NCBI GenBank assembly: GCA_039192165.1
Contig: JBCCXD010000007.1
Location: forward strand, 182,371 to 246,370
Length of the DNA stretch: 64,000 nt
Direction: 5' to 3'
From: Dinoroseobacter sp039192165
Lineage (GTDB): Bacteria > Pseudomonadota > Alphaproteobacteria > Rhodobacterales > Rhodobacteraceae
Shown: piece by piece, positions 9,443 through 18,304 of the stretch
Numbering within the stretch: position 1 is the stretch's first letter
Layout: every line of letters begins with the position of its first letter
The notes under the pieces: generated by a model
Told to the model about the DNA's origin: nothing
The model's database searches: none
Seen by the model: the letters and a program-made list of their open reading frames with translations, nothing else
Made by a program: the position numbers and the translations under genes

Positions 9443-10315
9443 ATGCCCACCTTTACCGCTTTGACCACTCTCGCAGGAAAGGCTTCCGCAGAGGCTTTGG
9501 GCTCCGCGATGGAGCGGCTGGACCCGGAGCCCACCGGGATCGGGGTCTTCGAGGTTGAGGACGGATCCGGTCTCTGGGAGGTGGGCGGGTATTTCACCGA
9601 ACCACCGGACCAGGCCGGGCTTGCTCTGCTTGCGGTGGCTTTTGGATCCAAGGCGTTCACCATCTCAGAGCTGCCGGAGACTGACTGGGTGGCTAAGGTG
9701 AAACGCGAGCTTTCACCCGTGCGAGCGGGCCGGTTTCTTCTTTATGGCGGCCATGATGCAGACCAGGTAACGCCAGACGTCGTTCCGCTTCTCATAGAGG
9801 CCGCAATGGCCTTCGGAACAGGACACCACGGCACCACTCAAGGCTGCCTTCTTGCATTTGAAGATCTGCTGCAGGCAGAATTTCTGCCGCAGCGCGCACT
9901 TGATGTCGGTTGTGGCACCGCGGTTCTGGCCATGGCTGCAGCACGCGTCGCACCTCAAGCTAAGATCGTTGCCTCTGATATTGATCCGGTCGCTGTTGAG
10001 GTCGCTCAAGCCAATCTCGCAGCGAATGGTATGTCGGGTGCGGTGACCTGTCTCGAAGCTGCGGGCCTTTCGCACCCCGGCATCGCGGGTCTGGTGCCGT
10101 ATGATCTTGTCTTCGCCAACATCCTGAAAGGCCCGCTTGTGGAGCTGGCTCCGGAAATTGTGGCTGCAATGGGGCGAGGGGGGTATGTGATTCTGTCAGG
10201 TCTGCTGAACGATCAGGCCTCGGAAGTGGTCAATTCCTATGAATCGGCGGGATTGTCGCTTTATGGGCGGCGGAGTGTGGGGGATTGGACCACTTTGACC
10301 CTCACTTTGCCATGA
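9443..10315 (+). CDS. prmA: Ribosomal protein L11 methyltransferase PrmA
   Basis: 290 residues. The N-terminal L11-recognition domain (1-100) is followed by the SAM methyltransferase fold: AFGTGHHGTT at about 124-132, SAM motif I DVGCGTA at 154-160, ASDIDP motif II and the NILKGPL catalytic loop (the PrmA counterpart of NPPY). It trimethylates L11 lysines and the N-terminus. Start ATG has CCGGAGG ten bases upstream. Ordinary housekeeping gene. Confidence 0.94.
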   Translation: MPTFTALTTLAGKASAEALGSAMERLDPEPTGIGVFEVEDGSGLWEVGGYFTEPPDQAGLALLAVAFGSKAFTISELPETDWVAKVKRELSPVRAGRFLLYGGHDADQVTPDVVPLLIEAAMAFGTGHHGTTQGCLLAFEDLLQAEFLPQRALDVGCGTAVLAMAAARVAPQAKIVASDIDPVAVEVAQANLAANGMSGAVTCLEAAGLSHPGIAGLVPYDLVFANILKGPLVELAPEIVAAMGRGGYVILSGLLNDQASEVVNSYESAGLSLYGRRSVGDWTTLTLTLP

Positions 10316-10380
10316 TCTCTCCACAAATTACTTTGGTAGCGTAAAGTGGGCCCAGTAACGAGTTTTCAGGTTTTTGTGTT

Positions 10381-10704
10381 ATGTCCCGCGAAGAACAGAT
10401 ATCCGCAATGACGTCCCGTATTGAACGGATCGAAGTTGCGCATGCCAAACAGCGGCGCCGCGACCTCTTGCGCCTCGAGCGTGAAACCCAGGTTCCCGGC
10501 TCCTGGTTGCCGTTTAGCAAAGTTCTACTGCTGTTTGTGATGGTGTTGGCTTTAAAAGCCGTGGCAATCGCGACCCTTGGTGAGGCAGCGTATCTGGGGC
10601 ACGTTCAGGCGCTCAGCACCGGTACCACCCTGGAACGGATGGTCGGAATTTTGCTGACGCCTGATCGTATTTCTGTTGGAATTTCCCAGTATCTGAGCTT
10701 CTGA
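10381..10704 (+). CDS. Small membrane-anchored hypothetical protein
   Basis: 107 residues: a highly charged helical N-terminus (residues 1-38, rich in Arg/Glu, probable coiled coil), one membrane helix at about 43-63 (FSKVLLLFVMVLALKAVAI), then a short soluble tail. Not recognised; no domain visible. Its stop is three bases from the stop of the converging DUF1127 gene. Coding character is supported by codon pattern and length, but function is unknown. Confidence 0.6.
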   Translation: MSREEQISAMTSRIERIEVAHAKQRRRDLLRLERETQVPGSWLPFSKVLLLFVMVLALKAVAIATLGEAAYLGHVQALSTGTTLERMVGILLTPDRISVGISQYLSF

Positions 10705-10707
10705 TTT

Positions 10708-10899
10708 TTACCAGTTGAACCGCAGATCGTTGATGTCGGCGCGGACCAATCCGATATCGAGCAGTTGGCGATCCGAAAGCTCGTGGAGAGCCCGACGCGT
10801 CTGGTGTTCCTGATACTGTGTGATCAGCTGTTTGATGAAGCCAAGAAACGACCCGCGCGGAGCGGAGAAGCTTGGTTGGGCCACTGCAGCATATGCCAT
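10708..10899 (-). CDS. DUF1127 small protein
   Basis: 63 residues ending in the DUF1127 signature RRALHELSDRQLLDIGLVRADI. Small Arg-rich DUF1127 proteins in alphaproteobacteria are stress- or RNA-related; in Rhodobacter one (CcaF1) is cotranscribed with CcsR sRNAs (established knowledge). Here no CcsR-like run of hairpins follows, because the stop abuts the stop of the converging gene. Start ATG 10899 is chosen for its GGAAGGAA Shine-Dalgarno. The upstream stretch 11010-11060 is unusually AT-rich and is probably its promoter region. Confidence 0.85.
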   Translation of the reverse strand: MAYAAVAQPSFSAPRGSFLGFIKQLITQYQEHQTRRALHELSDRQLLDIGLVRADINDLRFNW

Positions 10900-11129
10900 C
10901 GGATGTTCCTTCCATCTTTTGATTTTTGTTATTGCTATACCGCGCAGATAGGGCTTCTTTTTTCGCCGCACAATTGCAAAGCCTGCATATCTCCCAACGG
11001 AAAAATGCATACCTTAGACATCTATTAAATATCTGATAAAAAATAGTATTTCTTAAGTTGCTCAATGTTGTTTCGACACCGCCGGCGCGCCCAGCATTAT
11101 TGGGCGTACTGCATTCGCTGTTGGCAGAT

Positions 11130-11144
11130 GTTCCCGTTTCGTGC
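11130..11144 (+). promoter_or_regulatory. LexA-like half-conserved box upstream of ruvC
   Basis: GTTC-N7-GTGC, one mismatch from the alphaproteobacterial LexA operator GTTC-N7-GTTC, 38 bases before the ruvC start. ruvCAB is a frequent SOS member in this class, so the site is plausible but unproven. Confidence 0.35.
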
Positions 11145-11182
11145 TAGTCACGGCGTGAGCAGAAAATAAAAACGGGGGAAGG

Positions 11183-11689
11183 ATGCGCGTATTGGGCATC
11201 GACCCGGGGTTGAGAACTCTTGGATGGGGAGTGATCGACGTCACAGGCAACCGACTGCGCCATGTACAGAATGGCCAGATCACGTCGCAAGGAAGTGCGC
11301 TTTCTGCGCGTCTTTTAAGTTTGCATACCCAGTTAACGGAGGTTGTCGCGCGGCTGGCGCCTGACGAGGCTGCGGTGGAGCAAACCTTCGTCAACAAAGA
11401 CGCAAGCGGGACGCTGAAGCTGGGCCAGGCACGGGCCATCGCCCTGGTTGTGCCCGCGGCTTCTGGGATAGATGTGGCTGAGTATGCCCCGAACCATGTC
11501 AAAAAAACTGTGGTCGGCGTTGGCCATGCGGCCAAGGAACAAATCCAGCATATGGTGAAACTTCAGCTTCCAGGGGTCGTCTTGGCCGGAGCAGATGCTG
11601 CGGATGCGTTGGCCATTGCGATGTGTCACAGTTTTCATCTGCAATCGAGAAGCCGCGTGGCGGCACGGCAGCTTGGAGGTGCGATGTGA
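11183..11689 (+). CDS. ruvC: Holliday junction endonuclease RuvC
   Basis: 168 residues of RuvC: first catalytic aspartate in VLGIDPGLRTLGWG at residue 7, glutamate in AAVEQTFVN, and the C-terminal acidic pair in AGADAADALAIA. It cuts Holliday junctions guided by RuvAB. GGGGGAAGG precedes the ATG. The stop overlaps the GTG start of ruvA, so the first two genes of a compact ruvCAB operon are coupled. Confidence 0.96.
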   Translation: MRVLGIDPGLRTLGWGVIDVTGNRLRHVQNGQITSQGSALSARLLSLHTQLTEVVARLAPDEAAVEQTFVNKDASGTLKLGQARAIALVVPAASGIDVAEYAPNHVKKTVVGVGHAAKEQIQHMVKLQLPGVVLAGADAADALAIAMCHSFHLQSRSRVAARQLGGAM

Positions 11690-12366
11690 TCGGCATGTTG
11701 TCAGGGACGGTTGCCTACCGTTCGACCGATCACGTGATGCTTGATGTACGCGGGGTTGGGTACGTCGTTTACTGCTCTGATCGCACTCTGGCTGCGCTTC
11801 CCGGCGCAGGAGATCAGGTGGTTCTTTATACAGATCTTTTGGTGCGCGAGGACCTGCTTCAGCTTTTTGGGTTCACCAGTCTGCTTGAGAAGGAATGGCA
11901 TCGCCTTTTGATGAGCGTGCAGGGGATTGGCGCGAAAGCCTCATTGTCCATCCTGTCGGCGCTGGGAGCTGACGGTGTCAGTCGCGCAATTGCGCTTGGG
12001 GACTGGGCTGCGGTCAAAGCTGCTCAAGGCGTTGGTCCGAAGATCGCACAGCGTGTCGTCAATGAACTGAAAGACAAAGCGCCCCAGGTGATGGCGATGG
12101 GCGGAGACTTGTCCGCGGTGATCGACACAGCTGCTGCCGATGAAGCAATCATCGGATTCGATGCTGTAACCCAGCCCGGACGATTACAGCCCGCTATGGC
12201 AAGTGGGGCGGGAGCCGCGCAAGCCGCCGCGCTGTCCGCGCTGGTCAATCTTGGATACGGTCAGGGTGAAGCCGCCAGCGCTGTGGCTGAGGCTGCAGCC
12301 GAAGAGCCAGGCGATGAGCCTACCCTGATCCGGGCTGCACTACGCTTGCTGGCCCCGAAAGGATAA
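11686..12366 (+). CDS. ruvA: Holliday junction branch-migration protein RuvA
   Basis: 226 residues. OB-fold N-terminal domain beginning IGMLSGTVAYRS, helix-hairpin-helix motifs (LMSVQGIGAKASL and AAQGVGPKIAQRVV), an acidic/Ala-rich linker, and the C-terminal domain III (AALSALVNLGYGQGEA) that contacts RuvB. The GTG at 11686 overlaps the ruvC stop as GTGA and follows TTGGAGG; longer upstream starts lie inside ruvC and would add unrelated residues. Confidence 0.95.
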   Translation: MIGMLSGTVAYRSTDHVMLDVRGVGYVVYCSDRTLAALPGAGDQVVLYTDLLVREDLLQLFGFTSLLEKEWHRLLMSVQGIGAKASLSILSALGADGVSRAIALGDWAAVKAAQGVGPKIAQRVVNELKDKAPQVMAMGGDLSAVIDTAAADEAIIGFDAVTQPGRLQPAMASGAGAAQAAALSALVNLGYGQGEAASAVAEAAAEEPGDEPTLIRAALRLLAPKG

Positions 12367-12372
12367 GCGCCG

Positions 12373-13422
12373 ATGTCTGAGCCAGATCCGATGATGCGCC
12401 CCGAGCCCTTAGCTGAGGAGGGCACCGGCAACGACCGCGCTTTGCGCCCACAGGTCCTGGACGAGTTCATTGGCCAGGCTGAGGCGCGTGCCAATCTGCG
12501 CGTTTTTATTGAAAGCGCAAAGCGGCGTGGCGAGGCAATGGATCACGTATTGTATCATGGCCCGCCCGGTCTCGGCAAAACAACGCTGGCCCAGATCATG
12601 GCGCGTGAGCTTGGTGTAAATTTCCGGATGACGTCGGGCCCGGTGCTTGCCAAGGCCGGTGATCTGGCAGCACTTTTGACCAATCTCGACGCACGCGATG
12701 TGCTTTTCATCGACGAGATACATCGGCTGAACCCTGCGGTCGAAGAAGTGCTGTACCCAGCGATGGAGGATTTCGAGCTGGACCTTGTTATCGGCGAGGG
12801 CCCGGCCGCCCGTACTGTGCGGATCGAGTTGCAGCCGTTCACATTGGTTGGGGCCACAACGCGTCTCGGCCTTCTGACGACGCCCTTGCGCGACCGCTTC
12901 GGAATTCCGGTGCGGTTGCAGTTTTACACTGTCGCAGAACTTGAAGAGATCGTGGGCCGCGGCGCGCGTCTTTTGGGCGTGCACGCCGACGCGGCGGGCA
13001 TTGCCGAGATTGCCCGGCGCGCCCGCGGAACCCCGCGAATTGCAGGACGTCTTTTGCGACGCGTGGTCGACTTTGCGCTGGTGGAGGCTGACGGCGTGAT
13101 CACGCAAAGCGTTGCAGACGGAGCACTGACGCGGCTTGGTGTGGACGCTGCGGGGCTCGACGGCGGCGACCGCCGTTACCTGCGACTTTTGGCAGAAAAC
13201 TATGCCGGTGGCCCGGTGGGTATTGAAACGATTTCCGCCGCTTTGTCCGAAGCGCGCGATGCGGTAGAAGAGGTGATTGAACCCTATTTGCTCCAGCAAG
13301 GTTTCCTGCAGCGTACGCCGCGTGGGCGCATGTTGGCGACCAAGACCTGGTCGCATCTCGGTCTGGCTGCTCCTGCAACACCGGGACAAACGGACCTGTT
13401 CGAGCCTCCGTCCAAGGGGTAG
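12373..13422 (+). CDS. ruvB: Holliday junction helicase motor RuvB
   Basis: 349 residues, AAA+ ATPase with Walker A GPPGLGKTT at about 63-71, Walker B FIDEIHRLN, sensor 1 GATTRLG, arginine-finger region LRDRFGI, and the C-terminal winged helix with GTPRIAGRLLRR and PRGR. It drives branch migration with RuvA. Starts six bases after ruvA. Ordinary member of the family. Confidence 0.97.
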   Translation: MSEPDPMMRPEPLAEEGTGNDRALRPQVLDEFIGQAEARANLRVFIESAKRRGEAMDHVLYHGPPGLGKTTLAQIMARELGVNFRMTSGPVLAKAGDLAALLTNLDARDVLFIDEIHRLNPAVEEVLYPAMEDFELDLVIGEGPAARTVRIELQPFTLVGATTRLGLLTTPLRDRFGIPVRLQFYTVAELEEIVGRGARLLGVHADAAGIAEIARRARGTPRIAGRLLRRVVDFALVEADGVITQSVADGALTRLGVDAAGLDGGDRRYLRLLAENYAGGPVGIETISAALSEARDAVEEVIEPYLLQQGFLQRTPRGRMLATKTWSHLGLAAPATPGQTDLFEPPSKG

Positions 13423-13495
13423 GCGGGTATGTCTTCATGGCTATAGAAGCCTATGCCCTGTGTCCGAGAACCGGACCAGAAAATAAGAGGGTCGG

Positions 13496-14122
13496 GTGAC
13501 GCAGGATGAAATCAAAGCTCTGTTTACACGCAGCGACGGCGCATATCTTTGCGCGCGCTGGGGCCGCCCGCTGGCGCCTGTGGTTTTTGGGGTGGAAGAC
13601 GAAACGCTCGCCGTGGTGAAGGCCGCGTTCGAGGCCGTCACCGCTCTTGCAGGCGTCGGCCTAGCGGAGACTGATCCGGAGCTTGGCGCCAACCTGATGG
13701 TTTTTTTCCTGCGCGATTGGCATGATCTGGTCGAAACTCCAAACCTCGATCGCCTCGTGCCTGATCTTGAAGCTCTGGTGAACAGGTTGCAGGCGCAAGA
13801 GGCGAACCAGTACCGTTTCTTCCGCTTTGACGCCGAAGGCGGGATCAAAGCGTCGTTCGTATTTGTGCGCATGGACACCGAGATGGCGAAAATCCCGGCT
13901 GAGACCATTGCGCTGAGCCAGGCAGTGCAAACGATCGTTTTGTGGTCCGACACGGCTTTCACGGACCGTGCTCCGCTGGCTCAGACCCCCGCCGGATCAA
14001 CTGTGTTGCGGCCTGACATCGCCGAAGTAATACGGGCGGTTTACGATCCGGTCCTTCCGGTGGCTGCGGATGACCCAACGCATGCGCTGCGGCTTTCGGC
14101 ACGTGTGGGGCGGATGCAATGA
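13496..14122 (+). CDS. Hypothetical protein between ruvB and ybgC
   Basis: 208 residues, soluble, no signal peptide, no domain I recognise. Start is the GTG at 13496, with AAGAGG five bases upstream. Mixed alpha/beta character with conserved-looking segments CARWGRPLAPVVFG (20-33), NQYRFFRFDAEGGIKA and a C-terminal PDIAEVIRAVYDP. The last base overlaps the ATG of ybgC (ATGA), so it is translated as part of the ruv-tol run. I have the impression it is a conserved Rhodobacteraceae gene in this position, but function is unknown. Confidence 0.75.
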   Translation: MTQDEIKALFTRSDGAYLCARWGRPLAPVVFGVEDETLAVVKAAFEAVTALAGVGLAETDPELGANLMVFFLRDWHDLVETPNLDRLVPDLEALVNRLQAQEANQYRFFRFDAEGGIKASFVFVRMDTEMAKIPAETIALSQAVQTIVLWSDTAFTDRAPLAQTPAGSTVLRPDIAEVIRAVYDPVLPVAADDPTHALRLSARVGRMQ

Positions 14123-14517
14123 AGGGGCAACACCATTGGCTCGTCCGGGTCTATTACGAGGATACTGACCTGGCTGGGGTCGTCTATTATGCAAATTATT
14201 TCAGATATATAGAGCGTGCGCGCACCGAATTCGTCCGCATGCTCGGGATTGACCAGCTCCGACTGAAGGCAGAGCAGGGCATTGTTTTTGCGGTCCACCG
14301 GGTAGAGGCTGATTTTCTCCGTCCGGCTGTTTTTGATGATGAGTTACTCGTAGAAACAACCCCCGTTTCTGTGCGCGGCGCGCGGCTTGTGATGAAACAG
14401 GATGTTCTGCGCGGGTCGGTCTGTTTGTTTACCTCGCAGGTCACTCTGGTGTGCATGACTGCCGAAGGACGACCGGCCCGGCTTCCTCAGGTACTCAAGG
14501 AAGCATTTGCGGAATAA
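14119..14517 (+). CDS. ybgC: Tol-Pal associated acyl-CoA thioesterase YbgC
   Basis: 132 residues, hot-dog fold thioesterase with the YbgC active-site segment YYEDTDLAGVVYYANY at about 11-26 (catalytic Asp in EDTD) and the ERARTEF helix. It hydrolyses short or medium acyl-CoA/ACP thioesters and is the standard first gene of tol-pal loci. ATG overlaps the preceding stop. Confidence 0.94.
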   Translation: MKGQHHWLVRVYYEDTDLAGVVYYANYFRYIERARTEFVRMLGIDQLRLKAEQGIVFAVHRVEADFLRPAVFDDELLVETTPVSVRGARLVMKQDVLRGSVCLFTSQVTLVCMTAEGRPARLPQVLKEAFAE

Positions 14518-14622
14518 CGCCCGCCCCTTGTGCTTTCTCTTTCCTTGGGCGCGTGCTTCGCGTAGTCTGCTGTGCATAACACAAGCGCGCCGCAGGCGCC
14601 GGATAAAGGCAGTAACAGGCTC

Positions 14623-15297
14623 ATGACACCCGAGATTGATTTCTCGTTTCTCGCGCTCTTTTCGCGCGCGACGTTCACAGTACAACTTGTGATGATCGGT
14701 CTGATCGCCATGTCATTCTGGTCATGGTCGATCATTATTCAGAAATCTCTGACCTATCGGAGGGCCCGATCTGAGGCGATCGGGTTCGATCAGGCCTTCT
14801 GGTCCGGAGAACCGCTGGACGATTTGTTCGACGAACTTGGCCCTATGCCAAATGGCGCGTCAGAACAGGTTTTCGCAGCCGGAATGTCCGAGTGGCGACG
14901 TTCCCAACGAGATACCGGAGACCTGATACCGGGCGCACAGCAGAGGATTGACCGTTCGATGGACGTTGCCATCGCAAAACAGTCCGAAAGCCTGCGCTAT
15001 GGTTTGAATTTCCTGGCCACGACCGGGTCAACGGCGCCGTTTATCGGATTGTTCGGAACCGTTTGGGGCATCAAGCACTCCTTTGAGCAAATCGCGATCC
15101 AGCAGAACACGAGCCTTGCAGTCGTTGCTCCCGGCATCGCCGAGGCGCTGCTGGCCACAGGGCTTGGGTTGCTGGCGGCGATACCAGCGGTTGTTGCCTA
15201 CAATAAGCTGTCTGCGGATGCGGATCGGATCGTCGGAGGATACGAGTCCTTTGCCGATGAGTTCGCGACTATCCTGTCTCGCCAACTGGACGCCTGA
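14623..15297 (+). CDS. tolQ: Tol-Pal proton-channel protein TolQ
   Basis: 225 residues (224 codons plus stop) of the MotA/TolQ/ExbB family: TM1 at about 16-36, a cytoplasmic segment, then TM2 and TM3 carrying the family block TGSTAPFIGLFGTVWGI and GIAEALLATGLGLLAAIPAVV. With TolR it forms the proton-driven stator that energises TolA. The ATG at 14623 is chosen since MTPEIDFSFLALF starts the conserved region; a GTG at 14572 would add a polar 17-residue tail. Confidence 0.95.
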   Translation: MTPEIDFSFLALFSRATFTVQLVMIGLIAMSFWSWSIIIQKSLTYRRARSEAIGFDQAFWSGEPLDDLFDELGPMPNGASEQVFAAGMSEWRRSQRDTGDLIPGAQQRIDRSMDVAIAKQSESLRYGLNFLATTGSTAPFIGLFGTVWGIKHSFEQIAIQQNTSLAVVAPGIAEALLATGLGLLAAIPAVVAYNKLSADADRIVGGYESFADEFATILSRQLDA

Positions 15298-15300
15298 GTT

Positions 15301-15792
15301 ATGGTCACAAGTGTCAAACCCAATGCAGGCGGCGGCAGCGGCCGCCGTCGCGGGCGCGGCAAGGGGGGCGCGCAGCCTATGTCAGAAATCAACGTCACAC
15401 CATTTGTGGATGTGATGCTTGTATTGCTGATTATTTTCATGGTTGCCGCACCTCTTTTGACGGTCGGTGTGCCGGTTGAGCTTCCTAAGACCGCCGCTGA
15501 TGCGCTTCCCGGTGAAGAGGAAGAGCCGCTAACGGTCACGGTTGCAACCGACGGGCGCGTCATGATCCAGACCACCGAGGTAGATGCACAAGAACTTGTT
15601 CCCCGCTTACGCGCCATTGCGGCAGAACGTGCCAGCGATCAGGTTTTCCTACGCGCGGATGGCGGCATTCCCTATGCCCGCGTGATGGAGGTGATGGGCG
15701 CGCTGAATGCTGGCGGTTTTTCCAATATTGGTCTTGTGACCGAAACCGGGGGCCCTCGCTTCGACGGATCCGAAGCGGAACAAGAAGGCTAG
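15301..15792 (+). CDS. tolR: Tol-Pal stator protein TolR
   Basis: 163 residues, ExbD/TolR family. A basic Gly/Arg-rich N-terminus (GGGSGRRRGRGKGG) precedes SEINVTPFVDVMLVLLIIFMV, the single membrane helix with the essential Asp in FVDVMLV, followed by a periplasmic domain. Starts three bases after the tolQ stop. Standard member of the complex. Confidence 0.95.
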   Translation: MVTSVKPNAGGGSGRRRGRGKGGAQPMSEINVTPFVDVMLVLLIIFMVAAPLLTVGVPVELPKTAADALPGEEEEPLTVTVATDGRVMIQTTEVDAQELVPRLRAIAAERASDQVFLRADGGIPYARVMEVMGALNAGGFSNIGLVTETGGPRFDGSEAEQEG

Positions 15793-15797
15793 GCCCC

Positions 15798-16901
15798 GTG
15801 CTGCGGCAGGCATACGCACGAATGAGCATCGGAATGCGAGTTTCCGGTGCAGGGCATCTGGCGATTATTCTCTGGGTCATCATCGGAGGCTCGCTGTTTC
15901 GCAGCGATCGCGACGTCTTGCCGGCTGCCACAAGCGTTACTCTTGTCTCGGAAGCTGCGTTTGAAGGGCGCGATGCGACGCGTCCGGACGTTATCACCGA
16001 GGCGCCAGAAGCTCCGCAACCGCTTCCTACTCCGGAACCACCGGTTCCTGAGCCGTCCGCCGCACGCCCGGAAGAAAGTCCGCCAGCACCGCCGGTTCCC
16101 GAGCCTGTGCCCCAACCCGAGCCGGAAGCGCCAGTCTCTGCGCCCGAAGCGCCGCCGCCTCCACCACCCCCGGCAGACCGCGTGGCACCTGTGCCCGTAC
16201 CACCGCCCGTCGAAGATGTTCAGGTAGCCGAGGAGACCCAGGAAGAGGTCACACCTGATGGTGCGGGTACCGATGCAGCCGAGCCCCAGGAGGCCACCGC
16301 CCCGGAAGAGGCGACGACCCGAATTATCACCGAAGCGACCGAGACAGATCCGGACAGCGCATCGCAGGATGTTGCTCTGGCTCCCGATGCCACACCGCGA
16401 CCGCGCGCGCGTCCGAGCCGACCTGAGCCAGTCGAGGCTGCGGCGGCGCCACCGCCCCCGCCTGAACCTAACCCAGAAGTTGAACCAGAGACCGACCCGA
16501 TCGCAGACGCTGTAGCAGATGCCGTCGCAGAGGCGGCTGAACCAGTTCGGAGTGCGGATCCGACGTTGCCCATAGGCCCGCCTATGACCGCGTCCGAGCG
16601 GGAGGGCTTGCGCGTCGCGGTGCAACAATGCTGGAATATCGGGAGCCTGTCTTCCGAAGCGCTGAGAACGACAGTGACATTGAAAGTTGAGATGGAGCAG
16701 GACGGTCGGCCTGTCGTGAGCTCTATCCGTATGATTGACGCCGTTGGGGGCTCGGATGCCGCGGCGCAACAGGCCTTTGAGGCGGCACGGCGGGCGATCA
16801 TCCGCTGCGGCGCACGTGGATTTGATCTGCCGGTTGAGAAATACGGGCAGTGGCGTGATATCGAAATGACATTCAATCCTGAAAGGATGCGGATCCGATG
16901 A
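15798..16901 (+). CDS. tolA: TolA-like energy-transducing envelope protein
   Basis: 367 residues. One N-terminal membrane helix (about 15-32), then some 200 residues of Pro/Glu/Ala-rich low-complexity sequence that would span the periplasm (about 60-255), and a C-terminal TonB/TolA-type domain beginning near LRVAVQQCWN with a Cys pair (QQCWN, IRCGARG). It links the TolQR stator to TolB-Pal. GTG start at 15798. The Pro/Glu-rich linker replaces the Ala/Lys coiled coil of E. coli TolA. Its last bases overlap tolB (ATGA). Confidence 0.88.
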   Translation: MLRQAYARMSIGMRVSGAGHLAIILWVIIGGSLFRSDRDVLPAATSVTLVSEAAFEGRDATRPDVITEAPEAPQPLPTPEPPVPEPSAARPEESPPAPPVPEPVPQPEPEAPVSAPEAPPPPPPPADRVAPVPVPPPVEDVQVAEETQEEVTPDGAGTDAAEPQEATAPEEATTRIITEATETDPDSASQDVALAPDATPRPRARPSRPEPVEAAAAPPPPPEPNPEVEPETDPIADAVADAVAEAAEPVRSADPTLPIGPPMTASEREGLRVAVQQCWNIGSLSSEALRTTVTLKVEMEQDGRPVVSSIRMIDAVGGSDAAAQQAFEAARRAIIRCGARGFDLPVEKYGQWRDIEMTFNPERMRIR

Positions 16902-18232
16902 CAAAGACTTTGCTTTCCGCGCTTCTTGTTGCTTTTGGCCTGGCCCTGATGCCTCAGGCAAGCGAGGCACAAGCGCGACCTGGACCGCTGAGGATCGAAA
17001 TAACCGAAGGGGTGATTGAACCGCTGCCAATTGCCATACCGCCGTTTATCGCGGAAAGCGCAGCTGCGCAGCGATATGCCAACAATATCGCCACCGTGGT
17101 TGCGCAGGATCTTGAGGGTTCGGGCCTTTTTCGGGCAATCCCGGAACAGGCGTTCATCTCCCGCGTAACATCGTTCGACTCCCCCGTTCAGTTCTCGGAC
17201 TGGAAGGCGATCAATGCACAAGCGCTGGTGACAGGATCCGTTGGCGTTGCTGCCGATGGCCGCTTGGTTGTGAAATTCCGGCTCTTTGATGTGTTCTCCG
17301 AGGCGCCGCTCGGGTCTGGTCTGCAATTTGCAGCCTCCCAAGACAGCTGGCGGCGGATGGCGCACAAGGTCGCGGATGCGGTCTATTCGCGGATCACAGG
17401 CGAAAGCGGGTACTTTGACAGCCGCGTCGTTTTTGTCTCGGAGCAAGGACCGAAAAACGATCGTCGCAAACGCCTCGCGATTATGGATTATGACGGCCAG
17501 AACGTGCAGTTTCTGACCGACGACAGCGCGATCGTCCTGGCGCCGCGGTTTTCACCTGATGGCGGCAAGGTGCTCTATACGTCCTATGCCACTGGAATGC
17601 CCCAGATTACCGAACTCGACATAAATGCAGTGCGCTCCCGCAGTCTCGGAAGCAATGCGAATATGAGCTTCTCACCTCGGTTTTCGCCTGACGGCAGTGC
17701 GGTTGTTTATTCCCTGACCAACGGTGCCAACACGGATATCTACCGTCTCGATCTCGGTTCGGGTCGGCAGGCCCAGCTGACCAATACTCCGGCAATTGAA
17801 ACCGCTCCGAGCTTCAGCCCGGACGGTCGCCAGGTTGTGTTCGAAAGCGACCGGTCCGGTAATCAGCAACTCTATGTCATGTCCGCCAATGGCGGCGAAG
17901 CACGGCGTATCAGCTTCGGCCAGGGGCGCTATGGCACGCCTGTCTGGTCGCCCCGCGGTGACCTGATAGCCTTCACCAAACAGAACAACGGACGGTTCCA
18001 TATCGGCGTCATGCGCACGGATGGATCAGAGGAGCGCTTGCTGACCTCTTCTTTTCTTGATGAGGGGCCGACCTGGGCTCCGAACGGACGGGTAATCATG
18101 TTTACGCGGGAGACCTCAGGCGCCTCGGGCGCGCCTGCGCTTTATTCTGTGGACGTTTCGGGGCGGAACCTGCGGCGGGTGCCCACGCCGGGCGCAGCGT
18201 CCGATCCGTCCTGGTCGCCTTTACTAGAGTAG
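16898..18232 (+). CDS. tolB: Tol-Pal translocation protein TolB
   Basis: 444 residues. Signal peptide cleaved near QASEAQA, N-terminal domain to about 150, then a six-bladed propeller with repeated SPDG motifs (FSPDGGKVLY, FSPDGSAVVY, FSPDGRQVVF, WSPRGDLIAF, WAPNGRVIMF). Periplasmic partner of Pal and TolA. ATG overlaps the tolA stop. Confidence 0.96.
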   Translation: MTKTLLSALLVAFGLALMPQASEAQARPGPLRIEITEGVIEPLPIAIPPFIAESAAAQRYANNIATVVAQDLEGSGLFRAIPEQAFISRVTSFDSPVQFSDWKAINAQALVTGSVGVAADGRLVVKFRLFDVFSEAPLGSGLQFAASQDSWRRMAHKVADAVYSRITGESGYFDSRVVFVSEQGPKNDRRKRLAIMDYDGQNVQFLTDDSAIVLAPRFSPDGGKVLYTSYATGMPQITELDINAVRSRSLGSNANMSFSPRFSPDGSAVVYSLTNGANTDIYRLDLGSGRQAQLTNTPAIETAPSFSPDGRQVVFESDRSGNQQLYVMSANGGEARRISFGQGRYGTPVWSPRGDLIAFTKQNNGRFHIGVMRTDGSEERLLTSSFLDEGPTWAPNGRVIMFTRETSGASGAPALYSVDVSGRNLRRVPTPGAASDPSWSPLLE

Positions 18233-18304
18233 GATTCACAGCGCGCACCGGACGTGGTAATCTGCGTGCAAGCCTCCCCAACGAGCAGAATGAGGAATGG
18301 GACA

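Noticed and set aside
10600..10707. CcsR-type sRNA array after the DUF1127 gene
   Set aside because: The DUF1127 stop is three bases from the stop of a converging gene, and no serial hairpins with CCUCCU loops are seen.
15789..17446. Two long antisense frames (about 410 codons each) across tolA and tolB
   Set aside because: They overlap each other and mirror the proline-rich repeats of tolA; compositional shadows.
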